A stretch of DNA of 64,000 nt from Mycolicibacter acidiphilus. Lineage in GTDB: Bacteria > Actinomycetota > Actinomycetes > Mycobacteriales > Mycobacteriaceae. Where the stretch lies: NCBI RefSeq assembly GCF_018455725.1, contig NZ_JAHCLR010000013.1, forward strand, positions 1 through 64,000, written 5' to 3'. Under the pieces are notes generated by a model. It did not search any database, was not told the DNA's origin, and saw only the letters and a program-made list of their open reading frames with translations. A program made the position numbers and the translations under genes. Positions within the stretch are counted from its first letter, which is position 1; the number at the start of each line of letters is the position of its first letter. This document shows positions 18,115 through 25,520 of the stretch, piece by piece.

Positions 18115-19605
18115 ATGTCCACACTCGGTGATCTGCTCGCCGAACACACTGTGCTGCCAGGCAACGCGGTGGATCACCTGCATGCCGTGGTCGGGGAGTG
18201 GCAACTGCTGGCGGACCTGTCCTTCGCCGACTATCTGATGTGGGTGCGGCGTGAACCGGGCCCCGGCGGCGCCGTCGTATGCGTCGCGCAATGCCGGCCC
18301 AACACTGCCCCGACGGTGCTGCTCAGCGACGCCGTCGGCACCGTGCCGGCGAGCGCGCCACTGGTGTCCGCGGCGTTCGAGTCCGGGTTGATCGAGCGGG
18401 ACACCGCCGCCGAGACCCCCGGGGACCGGCGAACCGAGGCCGTCCCGGTCCGCTGCGGTGGCCGCGTGGTGGCGGTACTCACCTACCAGAGCGTGCCGGT
18501 CGCCGGTCGGGAAGCCAGCCGGCTGGAGGCGGCCTACCTCTCCTGCGCGCGCGACCTGGTGCGGATGCTGGCCGACGGCACCTTCCCGCGCGCCGGTGAG
18601 CCGATGCTGCCGAGTTCCAGTCCACGGGTGGGCGACGGCTTCATCCGTCTCGGGGTCGACGGCGTGGTCTCCTACGCGAGCCCGAACGCGCTGTCGGCCT
18701 ACCACCGGATGGGGTTGGCCGCCGAACTGGCCGGTCAGGACCTGGTCGCCGTCACCCGGCCACTGGTCTCGGATCCGCTGGAGGCGCGGGAACTGGCCGA
18801 GCATGTGCGCGACTGTCTGGCCGGCGGCGCCGGCACCCGCTTCGAGGTGAGCGCCGCCGGCGCGGTGGTGCTGCTGCGGACCATCCCGCTGGTGGTCGAC
18901 GGCGCCCCGACCGGCGCCGCGGTGCTGATCCGCGACGTCACCGAGGTGAAGCGTCGCGACCGCGCGCTGCTGTCCAAGGACGCGACGATCCGGGAGATCC
19001 ACCACCGGGTCAAGAACAACCTGCAGACGGTGGCGGCGCTGCTGCGGCTGCAGGCCCGCCGCACGGTCAACGCCGAGGGGCGTGAGGCGCTACTGGAGTC
19101 GGTGCGCCGGGTGTCGTCGATCGCGCTGGTCCACGAGGCGCTGTCGATGTCGGTGGACGAGGTGGTGAACCTCGACGACGTGATCGACCGGATCCTGCCG
19201 ATGATGAACGACGTCGCCAGCGTGGGCACCCCCACCCGGATCAGCCGGGTCGGGGTGTTCGGGGCGCTGGACGCCGACCGGGCGACCGCGCTGACGATGG
19301 TGATCACCGAACTGGTGCAGAACGCGATCGAGCACGCCTTCGACCCGGCCGCGACCGGCCGGTGCGTGACGATCAGCGCGCAGCGCTCGGCCCGCTGGCT
19401 CGACGTGGTGGTGCATGACGACGGCCACGGCCTGCCGGACGGGTTCAACCCGGAGAAATCCGATCGACTGGGGCTGCAGATCGTCAACACGCTGATCGGC
19501 ACCGAACTCGGCGGCACGCTGACGGCCCGCAGCGCGCCCACCGGCGGCACCGAGATGGCGCTGCGGATACCGGTCGGGAGCCGTCGGCTCCGCCCGGCGC
19601 AGTAA
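18115..19605 (+). CDS. pdtaS: Two-component sensor histidine kinase PdtaS
   Basis: A 496-residue soluble sensor kinase. The order is an N-terminal GAF-like domain (about 1-150), a PAS domain (about 170-285), a HisKA_2 dimerisation domain with REIHHRVKNNLQT (phosphoacceptor His296 or His297), and a HWE/HisKA_2-type ATPase domain (VITELVQNAIEHAF, DDGHGLPDGF, LGLQIVNTL). No membrane helix is seen. It corresponds to Rv3220c PdtaS, which signals to the RNA-binding antiterminator PdtaR, whose gene is elsewhere. It converges on whiB1 across a long palindrome. Confidence 0.95.
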   Translation: MSTLGDLLAEHTVLPGNAVDHLHAVVGEWQLLADLSFADYLMWVRREPGPGGAVVCVAQCRPNTAPTVLLSDAVGTVPASAPLVSAAFESGLIERDTAAETPGDRRTEAVPVRCGGRVVAVLTYQSVPVAGREASRLEAAYLSCARDLVRMLADGTFPRAGEPMLPSSSPRVGDGFIRLGVDGVVSYASPNALSAYHRMGLAAELAGQDLVAVTRPLVSDPLEARELAEHVRDCLAGGAGTRFEVSAAGAVVLLRTIPLVVDGAPTGAAVLIRDVTEVKRRDRALLSKDATIREIHHRVKNNLQTVAALLRLQARRTVNAEGREALLESVRRVSSIALVHEALSMSVDEVVNLDDVIDRILPMMNDVASVGTPTRISRVGVFGALDADRATALTMVITELVQNAIEHAFDPAATGRCVTISAQRSARWLDVVVHDDGHGLPDGFNPEKSDRLGLQIVNTLIGTELGGTLTARSAPTGGTEMALRIPVGSRRLRPAQ

Positions 19606-19610
19606 CCCGA

Positions 19611-19660
19611 TCAACGCAGAACGACGCGGCTCCGATCGGAGCCGCGTCGTTCTACGTTGA
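19611..19660. terminator. 50-bp palindrome between pdtaS and whiB1
   Basis: Two 25-bp arms (19611-19635 and 19636-19660) are complementary except for one pair (19617/19654). The inner 36 bp are a perfect palindrome centred on CCGATCGG. It sits 6 bp after the pdtaS stop and 9 bp after the whiB1 stop, so it can terminate both convergent transcripts. There is no T run. Confidence 0.75.
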
Positions 19661-19668
19661 CGACCGGG

Positions 19669-19923
19669 TCAGACGCCGGTGCGCGCCCGGGTCCGGGCGT
19701 TCCGGCGCTTGAGCGCACGGCGCTCGTCCTCGCTCATGCCGCCCCATACGCCGGCGTCCTGGCCGGTCTCCAGCGCCCAGGTGAGGCACTCGGTGACCAC
19801 CGGGCACCGGGCGCAGACCTGCTTCGCGGCCGCGATCTGGGCAAGTGCCGGTCCGCTGTTTCCCACCGGGAAGAACAGCTCCGGGTCCTCGTCGCGACAG
19901 ACCGCCTTGTGGCGCCAATCCAT
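19669..19923 (-). CDS. whiB1: WhiB1 iron-sulphur DNA-binding protein
   Basis: An 84-residue WhiB-family protein with the four cluster Cys at residues 9, 37, 40 and 46, then the turn GVWGGMSEDERRALKRR. Length and Cys positions match M. tuberculosis WhiB1, an essential NO-sensitive 4Fe-4S regulator that also binds SigA. Start ATG 19923 has AAGGAG upstream. A TTGACA -35 (complement of 20048-20053) and a 9-bp inverted repeat at 19987-20016 lie in its leader region. No cAMP-receptor site was found with confidence. Confidence 0.96.
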   Translation of the reverse strand: MDWRHKAVCRDEDPELFFPVGNSGPALAQIAAAKQVCARCPVVTECLTWALETGQDAGVWGGMSEDERRALKRRNARTRARTGV

Positions 19924-19986
19924 AGGTCGTCAACTCCTTACTCTGGGCGCAGCGAGGCGCGCTAGCTTTTTCGACTGTTTAAAAGC

Positions 19987-20016
19987 GAACACAAGAAATC
20001 GTTACGGCTTGTGTTC
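19987..20016. promoter_or_regulatory. Perfect inverted repeat in the whiB1 leader
   Basis: GAACACAAG and CTTGTGTTC are perfect 9-bp arms 12 bp apart. With a TTGACA -35 at 20048-20053 (minus strand), the repeat falls near +1 of whiB1, about 65-90 nt before the start codon. It could be an operator or an RNA hairpin followed by a short U-rich run. Confidence 0.55.
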
Positions 20017-20165
20017 GATCGCTCGATCGTTTCACAGCCTGCACAGATGTCAAGAGCAACCGTTATCACGTGGTCAACGTCACGCCCTCGCGGGGCTGCC
20101 GCCGGATCGCCGTCGACCCTGTACTACAGTGGGTTCAACTGTGCGCTCTAGACCACGCTGAGAAG

Positions 20166-21143
20166 TTATCTCCGCAGGTGATCGTGGGTTTTCCCGGATG
20201 GCGCCACGACGTTCAGTGCATCCGGGACCGAGCGGAACACCATCGCCGCCCGCAGCCCGAGATATTCCCCGTCGATCTGGGTCGCGATCGGTGTGTCGCC
20301 CGCGTCGACGCGCAGCGAGGCCACGTCGTCGTCGCGGATGAGCTGCTTGGCCGTGAGCTTCGGGTGCTTGGACAGCATCTTGCCGACCAGCCGCAGGGTG
20401 GGCAGCACCTTCAGGCTGGTGGTCGCGAACAGGCCCATCCCGCCCTCGAACGTGGTGTCGGGGTTGGTGAACACCGACCGGTCGTTGGCGTAGGTCCACG
20501 GGCTGCAGTTCGAGATGAAGGCGAAGTGCACGCCGGAGATCGGGTCGGCGTCGTTGATCCGCAGCGTCAGCGTCGGCTCCCGCCGGGTGGCGGCCAGCAC
20601 CGTGCGCACCGACGCGCGGATGTAGCGCAACGCGCTGACGTCGCTGCCCTTCTCGCGCTCGGCCTCCACGGCGGCCACCACCGCACCGTCCAGGCCCATG
20701 CCGGCGTTCAGCACCGACCAGCGCTCACCGCAGTCGATCAGGCCGATCCGCCGCCAGCTGTGGCCGCGCTGATGGCCGTTGATCAGTTCGATCAGCTGAT
20801 TGGTGGCGGCGATCGGGTCGGCCGCGATGCCCAGTGACCGGGCGAAGACGTTCGCGGACCCGCCGGGCACCACCGCCACCGCCGGCAGGTGCTTCGGCGG
20901 CGTCGACCCGGGCGTGCCCAGCAGCCCGTTGACCACCCCGTGCACGGTGCCGTCACCGCCGTGCGCGATCACCAGATCGATGCCGTCGGCGGCTGCGGCC
21001 TGCCCGATCTCGATCGCGTGACCGCGGTAGTCGGTGTGCACGACGGACAGGTCGAGGCGGCTCTTGAGCGCGTGTGTCAGCAGGTCCCGGCCGGCCGGGG
21101 TGGTGGAGGTGGCGTTGGGGTTCACGATGAGGACGGCGCGCAC
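20166..21143 (-). CDS. Diacylglycerol/lipid kinase-like protein (DAGK catalytic domain)
   Basis: A protein of about 325 residues with a lipid-kinase catalytic fold. It starts RAVLIVNPNA and carries the nucleotide motif HGGDGTVHGVVNGLL and VVPGGSANVFARSLGI, then the C-terminal DGEYLGLR. It corresponds to Rv3218. Lipid substrate is unknown; relatives phosphorylate diacylglycerol, ceramide or sphingosine. The frame opens at a TTG at 21152, but TAGACT lies 8 nt before GTG 21143, so that leaderless start is preferred. It is divergent from a small membrane protein gene. Confidence 0.88.
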   Translation of the reverse strand: MRAVLIVNPNATSTTPAGRDLLTHALKSRLDLSVVHTDYRGHAIEIGQAAAADGIDLVIAHGGDGTVHGVVNGLLGTPGSTPPKHLPAVAVVPGGSANVFARSLGIAADPIAATNQLIELINGHQRGHSWRRIGLIDCGERWSVLNAGMGLDGAVVAAVEAEREKGSDVSALRYIRASVRTVLAATRREPTLTLRINDADPISGVHFAFISNCSPWTYANDRSVFTNPDTTFEGGMGLFATTSLKVLPTLRLVGKMLSKHPKLTAKQLIRDDDVASLRVDAGDTPIATQIDGEYLGLRAAMVFRSVPDALNVVAPSGKTHDHLRR

Positions 21144-21151
21144 GACGCACA

Positions 21152-21157
21152 AGTCTA
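21152..21157 (-). promoter_or_regulatory. Leaderless -10 box for the DAGK-like gene
   Basis: TAGACT on the minus strand, 8 nt before GTG 21143. Confidence 0.4.
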
Positions 21158-21172
21158 GGGGATGGACCTGGT

Positions 21173-21178
21173 TACGCT
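21173..21178 (+). promoter_or_regulatory. Leaderless -10 box for the four-helix membrane protein
   Basis: TACGCT lies 6 nt before GTG 21185, the standard leaderless spacing. Confidence 0.5.
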
Positions 21179-21184
21179 GGCCCG

Positions 21185-21595
21185 GTGAACTCCGTCGACG
21201 CCCCGCCGCGCGCCGTGCGCACCGCCGGTCTGCTGGTCGCGATTCAGGGTGCCGGCGGGCTGCTGGTGGCGGTGGCGCTGGTGCTGCGCGGGCTGGCCGG
21301 TGCCGACGAGCGGGTGGTCAACGGCTACGGCACCGCGGCCTGGTTCACGCTGGTCGGGATGGCCGTGCTGGCCGCCGGGTGGACGCTACGGCAGGGCCGG
21401 CGGTGGGGGCGCGGCATCGCGGTCTTCGCCAATCTGACGCTGCTGCCGGTCGCCTGGTATCTGGGGATCGGCTCGCACCGGTGGGCGTACGGCGCCGTCG
21501 TCGCGGGCCTGGCCATCGCGGTGCTGGGGCTGCTGTTCAGTCCGGCTGCGGTGCGCTGGACGGCGCAGCGTCCAGCGCCGACAGGATCGTCCTGA
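21185..21595 (+). CDS. Small integral membrane protein (Rv3217c-like)
   Basis: A 136-residue protein with four predicted membrane helices: TAGLLVAIQGAGGLLVAVAL, AWFTLVGMAVLAAGW, GIAVFANLTLLPVAWYLGI and AVVAGLAIAVLGLLF. The topology would place both ends in the cytoplasm. No catalytic motif is seen. The start GTG 21185 is leaderless by promoter spacing. Its 3' end overlaps the convergent entC coding region by 59 bp, a sizeable antisense overlap. Function unknown; conserved in mycobacteria as I recall. Confidence 0.8.
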   Translation: MNSVDAPPRAVRTAGLLVAIQGAGGLLVAVALVLRGLAGADERVVNGYGTAAWFTLVGMAVLAAGWTLRQGRRWGRGIAVFANLTLLPVAWYLGIGSHRWAYGAVVAGLAIAVLGLLFSPAAVRWTAQRPAPTGSS

Positions 21596-22667
21596 ACTTG
21601 GTCGTGGTCTCGGCGAGTTCGTCGTCGGGATCGGACTCGGCCACGATGCCGCCGCCGGCGTGGGCCAGCGCGTGGCGGCGGTCCGCGGACAGTTGCGCGC
21701 AGCGGATCGACACCACCCAGCGGCCGTTGCCGTCGGCGTCGCACCAGCCGACCGCCCCGGCGTAGAAACCGCGGTCGCCCTCCAGCCTCGTCACCAGGTC
21801 GACCGCATCCGGGGTCGGAACCCCGGCGACCGCCGCTGTGGGGTGCAGCGCGAGGGCCAGATCCAGTGCGGTGGTGGAGGTTTCACGCAGTCGACCGACG
21901 ATGGGTGTGCTCAGGTGCCAGACCGCCGCGGTGCTCGTCAGCTGCGGCTCGTCGCTGACCCGCAGGTCCGTGCAGAACGGCGCCAGTGCGGTGCGCAACT
22001 GATCGACGACCAGCTGGTGCTCGTGCCGGTTCTTGCTCGACTTCGCCAGTGCCGCACCGTTTTCGGTGTCGACACCCGGATCCGGTGAGCGTGGCGCCGA
22101 GCCGGCGAACGGGCGGCAGACGACCCGGTCGCCGTCGCGAGCCACCAGCAGTTCCGGGCTGACGCCGACCAGCGCGGTGCCGATGTGGGCACCCCCGGCC
22201 GGGCTGAGGTCGACCAGATAGCCGTAGCCGCTCGGGTCGGCAGCGGTCAGCCGGCGCAGCAGCGCCCGGGCGTCCAGCGGGGCGTCGGCGGTGAGCCGTA
22301 AACCGCGGGCCAGCACCACTTTCTCCAGTGCACCGCCGGGTGCGGCCAACGCATCGAGGGCTGCCCGGATGCGGGCGCGGTGCTCGTCGGCGGGCGGGGT
22401 CTCGGCCGTGACGGCCACCGGTGGCAGCGGCCGGGCCGGCCAGTCGGGCAGGCTGTCGCGGAGGTGCACACCGTCCGGCACGAACAGGGCGGCCGGATCG
22501 GTGAGGTCGAACGGCAACGCGCCCACCACCATCGGCGCCGACGCGCCACGCAGTGCCGCCCGCGCCGCGTCGGGATCGGTGAACGCGGTGCCGACCCGGT
22601 CGGCGAGCACCGTCCCGCCGGGACCGCAGAGCGCGAACGCCGGCTCGGCTTGGTGCGGAACCGTCAA
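21537..22667 (-). CDS. entC: Isochorismate synthase
   Basis: A 376-residue chorismate-binding enzyme. The catalytic regions EKVVLARGL, HLSTPIVGRL, ALHPTAAVAGVPTPDA and LEGDRGFYAGAVGWCD are all present, and are typical of the isochorismate synthase/anthranilate synthase family. It corresponds to Rv3215 entC. Isochorismate feeds menaquinone or salicylate-type siderophores; the sequence does not tell which. ATG 22667 overlaps the stop of the upstream phosphatase-like gene by 4 bp, so the two are coupled. The gene Rv3216 found nearby in M. tuberculosis is absent here. Confidence 0.92.
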   Translation of the reverse strand: MTVPHQAEPAFALCGPGGTVLADRVGTAFTDPDAARAALRGASAPMVVGALPFDLTDPAALFVPDGVHLRDSLPDWPARPLPPVAVTAETPPADEHRARIRAALDALAAPGGALEKVVLARGLRLTADAPLDARALLRRLTAADPSGYGYLVDLSPAGGAHIGTALVGVSPELLVARDGDRVVCRPFAGSAPRSPDPGVDTENGAALAKSSKNRHEHQLVVDQLRTALAPFCTDLRVSDEPQLTSTAAVWHLSTPIVGRLRETSTTALDLALALHPTAAVAGVPTPDAVDLVTRLEGDRGFYAGAVGWCDADGNGRWVVSIRCAQLSADRRHALAHAGGGIVAESDPDDELAETTTKFRTILSALDAAPSSAPQPD

Positions 22668-23263
22668 CTGACCCGGCCGGTCAGCCCGAGCGCGGCCAGC
22701 TGCCGGCCGCCGTGCTCGAACCCGCAGACCGCGAGCGACGCCGCGGCCATCCCGAAGTGCGCGCCATCGGCCAGTGGCAGTTGAAGCCAGCGGGTGATCA
22801 CCGCGCGGGAGAAATGACCGTGCCCGGCGAACACCACGTCACGGGTGGGCAGGTGCTGCAGGGCGCGGGCGACGGCGCGGTCGGCGCGGTCACTGACCTG
22901 CGCCACCGATTCGCCGTCGTCGGCGCCGCCGTGCGTCCAGATCAGCCAGTCCGGTTCGGTCCGGCGGATCTCCGCGGTGGTCAGACCCTCGTAGCGGCCG
23001 TAATCCCATTCGGCCAGATCCGGGCTGACCTCGTCGATCTGCAGGCCGGCGAGTTCAGCGGTGGTCTGGGCGCGGCGCCGGGGGCTGGCGATCACCAGGG
23101 GGTTGTCCAGTTTCAGCCCGATCAGGGTTTCCCCGACGGCGACGGCCTGCTCGCGACCGGTGTCGGTCAGTGCCAGATCGGTGCTGCCGGTGTGCTGTCC
23201 ACTCTTCGACCACTCGGTTTCGCCGTGCCGGAGCAATACCAGCCGGTGATCTTCGACTCCCAC
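22664..23263 (-). CDS. gpm2: Histidine phosphatase, phosphoglycerate-mutase family (Rv3214-like)
   Basis: A 199-residue acid phosphatase of the phosphoglycerate-mutase fold. The catalytic motif is LVLLRHGETEWS near the N-terminus, with ASPRRRAQTTAELAG, LAEWDYGRYEGLT and the second His in FAGHGHFSRAV. M. tuberculosis Rv3214 was shown to be a phosphatase rather than a mutase, despite names such as entD or gpm2. The frame is open to 23800, but GTG 23263 (then GVEDHR) matches the known N-terminus. Co-transcribed with entC. The physiological substrate is not known. Confidence 0.9.
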   Translation of the reverse strand: MGVEDHRLVLLRHGETEWSKSGQHTGSTDLALTDTGREQAVAVGETLIGLKLDNPLVIASPRRRAQTTAELAGLQIDEVSPDLAEWDYGRYEGLTTAEIRRTEPDWLIWTHGGADDGESVAQVSDRADRAVARALQHLPTRDVVFAGHGHFSRAVITRWLQLPLADGAHFGMAAASLAVCGFEHGGRQLAALGLTGRVS

Positions 23264-23341
23264 GCCCACCGATTCTGCCCGACGGCGGACACCCCCGCGC
23301 AACAGGCCGGGATGAGGCGGTGGTCGTGTCAGGATGGGCGG

Positions 23342-24133
23342 ATGCGGATACTGGCGGTTGCCAACCAGAAGGGCGGCGTGGCCAAGACCACGACGGTTGC
23401 GTCGCTGGGAGCGGCGATGGCGGAGGCCGGGCAGCGGGTGCTGCTGGTCGACCTCGACCCGCAGGGCTGTCTGACGTTCTCGCTGGGCCACGATCCGGAC
23501 AAGCTGCCGGTGTCGGTGCACGAGGTACTGCTCGGTGAGGTGGAGCCGAACGCCGCCCTGCTGCCCACCGAGGAGGGCATGACGCTGCTGCCGGCCAACA
23601 TCGACCTGGCCGGTGCCGAGGCGATGCTGCTGATGCGGGCAGGACGCGAGTACGCGCTCAAACGGGCGCTGGCGAAACTGGACGACGAGTTCGACGTCGC
23701 CGTCCTGGACTGCCCGCCGTCGCTGGGGGTGCTCACCCTGAACGGGCTGACCGCCGCCGGCGAGGTGATCGTGCCGCTGCAGTGCGAGACACTGGCGCAC
23801 CGCGGGGTCGGCCAGTTCCTGCGCACCGTCGCCGACATCCAGCAGATCACCAACCCGGATCTGCGACTGCTCGGCGCGCTGCCCACGCTGTACGACTCAC
23901 GCACCACGCACAGCCGCGACGTGCTGTTCGACGTCGCCGACCGCTACAGCCTGCCGGTGCTGGCACCGCCGATCCCGCGCACGGTGCGCTTCGCCGAGGC
24001 GAGTGCGTCGGGCGCGTCGGTGATCGCCGGTCGCAAGAACAAGGGCGCGGTCGCCTACCGGCAGCTGGCGCAGGCCATCCTCAAGCACTGGAAGACCGGC
24101 ACGGCGCTGCCGACGTTCTCCCCGGAGGTCTAA
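23342..24133 (+). CDS. ParA-family ATPase (Rv3213c-like)
   Basis: A 263-residue deviant Walker ATPase. It begins MRILAVANQKGGVAKTTTVA, with both signature Lys residues of the ParA/MinD P-loop, followed by LLVDLDPQGCLTFSLG and VAVLDCPPSLGVLTLNGL. It corresponds to Rv3213c. This is a soluble ParA-like protein without a ParB neighbour, so it is probably not the chromosome-partition ParA, which lies near the origin. It is divergent from gpm2, 78 bp away, and converges on the Rv3212-like gene across a tandem repeat. Confidence 0.92.
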   Translation: MRILAVANQKGGVAKTTTVASLGAAMAEAGQRVLLVDLDPQGCLTFSLGHDPDKLPVSVHEVLLGEVEPNAALLPTEEGMTLLPANIDLAGAEAMLLMRAGREYALKRALAKLDDEFDVAVLDCPPSLGVLTLNGLTAAGEVIVPLQCETLAHRGVGQFLRTVADIQQITNPDLRLLGALPTLYDSRTTHSRDVLFDVADRYSLPVLAPPIPRTVRFAEASASGASVIAGRKNKGAVAYRQLAQAILKHWKTGTALPTFSPEV

Positions 24134-24268
24134 CCCAGCGGCGATCGCAAGCGCGGCGGAGCCTGCGGAGCCGGGCGCAGCGGGTCGCCGCAATTAACCC
24201 AGCGGCGATCGCAAGCGCGGCGGAGCCTGCGGAGCCGGGCGCAGCGGGTCGCCGCAATTAACCCAGCG
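24131..24268. repeat. 64-bp tandem repeat, 2.2 copies, between convergent genes
   Basis: Two identical 64-bp units (24131-24194 and 24195-24258) are followed by the first 10 bases of a third (24259-24268). Each unit starts with TAACCCAGCG and contains GCGGCGA and TCGCCGC arms able to pair. The TAA of unit 1 is the stop of the ParA gene, and TTA at 24258-24260 is the stop of the convergent gene, so the array supplies both stop codons. It resembles mycobacterial interspersed repetitive units. Confidence 0.9.
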
Positions 24269-25502
24269 CGACGACGTCGTCGCCCCGCTGCTCCAGCACC
24301 GTCGCGCCCGACACCGCCGGAACCACGCCGGACGTGCCGGGTGGGCGGCTGACCGGGATGATCCGCTCCCGCTGACCGGTGTCCGGGTCGTAGACGCCGA
24401 CACCGCCGGTCACCGGGATCAGCAGGCGGTCCGCCATCGACATCGCCGGTCCCAGTGGGACGGTCGCGCCGGTCGCCGGGACGGTGAACCGGTGGGCCAG
24501 GGTGCCGGAGTCGAAGACCTGCACCGCCGCGCCGGTCCACCAGCAGATCAGCCCGGTCGGCCGGGACACCGCCACGGTGGCGCTGGCCGCCGCGGGCGGA
24601 CCGGAAAGTTGCGTCTCGGCGACGGTGGCGCCGGTCTGGTCGACCACCACGACCCGCGGATGCGGGGTCGGCAGGTAGACCGCGGTGTTGGTGCCGGTGT
24701 CGGAGTCGGTCACCGCCAGCACCCGGGCACCGGCGTCGGCGGCGACCCCCGGTTGCGGCACCTGCTGCAACTCCGGCTCGTCGTCCTCCTTGCCGGGCCG
24801 CAGCAGGGTGAGCTGCAGGCCGCTGCGCCCGGAACAGGACTCCAGCACCGACACCGACGACGACGCCGCGGCCGCCGACAGCAGGGTGCAGCCCTGCCCG
24901 AGGCCGCGTGCCGACGGCTTCACCCGGGCGTCGATCTCACCGTAGGACAGCACCCGCACCATGTCGGAGCGCCACAACTCCAGCCGGGTGCTGCCGAACG
25001 ACAGCACCGAGCCGCCCTCGGACGAGACGGTGACCGTCCGGTCGGCGTAGCTGGTCCGGGCCGGCCCACGGTGGCCGGTGGCGGCCAGGACGGTGCTGAC
25101 CTGGCCGCAGCCGCGGGCATCGGGGTAGACCGCGACGGCGTAGCGGTAGATCCACGACACCGCGCACAGGTTCACGCCGCGGGCGTAAGTCCAGCGGACC
25201 TGGCCGGTGACGGGGTCGCGCCCGGTCATCTCACGGCCGGCGCCGGTCACCAGGGTGCCGGAGACCAGGATCGGGCTGCCGGTGGCGGGGCTGGCCGCGG
25301 TCCACAGCGGGGTGAGCGCCTCGGGCACCGCGCCGGCCGCCGGCGGGTTGGTGGCCGGGGCCTCCGATGCCGCGATCGGCCGGCTGACGGTGGCCCGGGC
25401 GTCGCTGGTCCACCAGACGATCACGCCGGTCACCGCCACGATGATCGTGAGCACCGCCGCGGCCGTCAGGTCAGCGGTGGTGCGGCGTTCCGGTCGCACC
25501 AT
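24258..25502 (-). CDS. Membrane-anchored beta-propeller-like protein (Rv3212-like)
   Basis: A 414-residue protein with a short basic N-terminus, one membrane helix (LTAAAVLTIIVAVTGVIVWW, about 12-31) and a long extracytoplasmic domain. Repeats such as GREMTGRDPVTGQVRWTYARG and GGVGVYDPDTGQRERIIPV look like PQQ-type beta-propeller blades. Four Cys in the outer part may form disulphides (CAVSW, GCGQ, QGCT, ESCSG). It corresponds to Rv3212. Function unknown. It lies 18 bp after rhlE and is probably co-transcribed with it. Confidence 0.82.
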   Translation of the reverse strand: MVRPERRTTADLTAAAVLTIIVAVTGVIVWWTSDARATVSRPIAASEAPATNPPAAGAVPEALTPLWTAASPATGSPILVSGTLVTGAGREMTGRDPVTGQVRWTYARGVNLCAVSWIYRYAVAVYPDARGCGQVSTVLAATGHRGPARTSYADRTVTVSSEGGSVLSFGSTRLELWRSDMVRVLSYGEIDARVKPSARGLGQGCTLLSAAAASSSVSVLESCSGRSGLQLTLLRPGKEDDEPELQQVPQPGVAADAGARVLAVTDSDTGTNTAVYLPTPHPRVVVVDQTGATVAETQLSGPPAAASATVAVSRPTGLICWWTGAAVQVFDSGTLAHRFTVPATGATVPLGPAMSMADRLLIPVTGGVGVYDPDTGQRERIIPVSRPPGTSGVVPAVSGATVLEQRGDDVVALG

Positions 25503-25520
25503 CAGGCGGCTGACACCGGG

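Noticed and set aside
20125-20136. TACAGT box pointing into the 3' end of the DAGK-like gene
   Set aside because: It looks like a -10 box, but no gene or RNA structure follows on that strand, so an antisense RNA cannot be supported.
24131-24268. CRISPR-like array
   Set aside because: Units are head to tail without spacers and only 2.2 copies; it is a simple tandem repeat.
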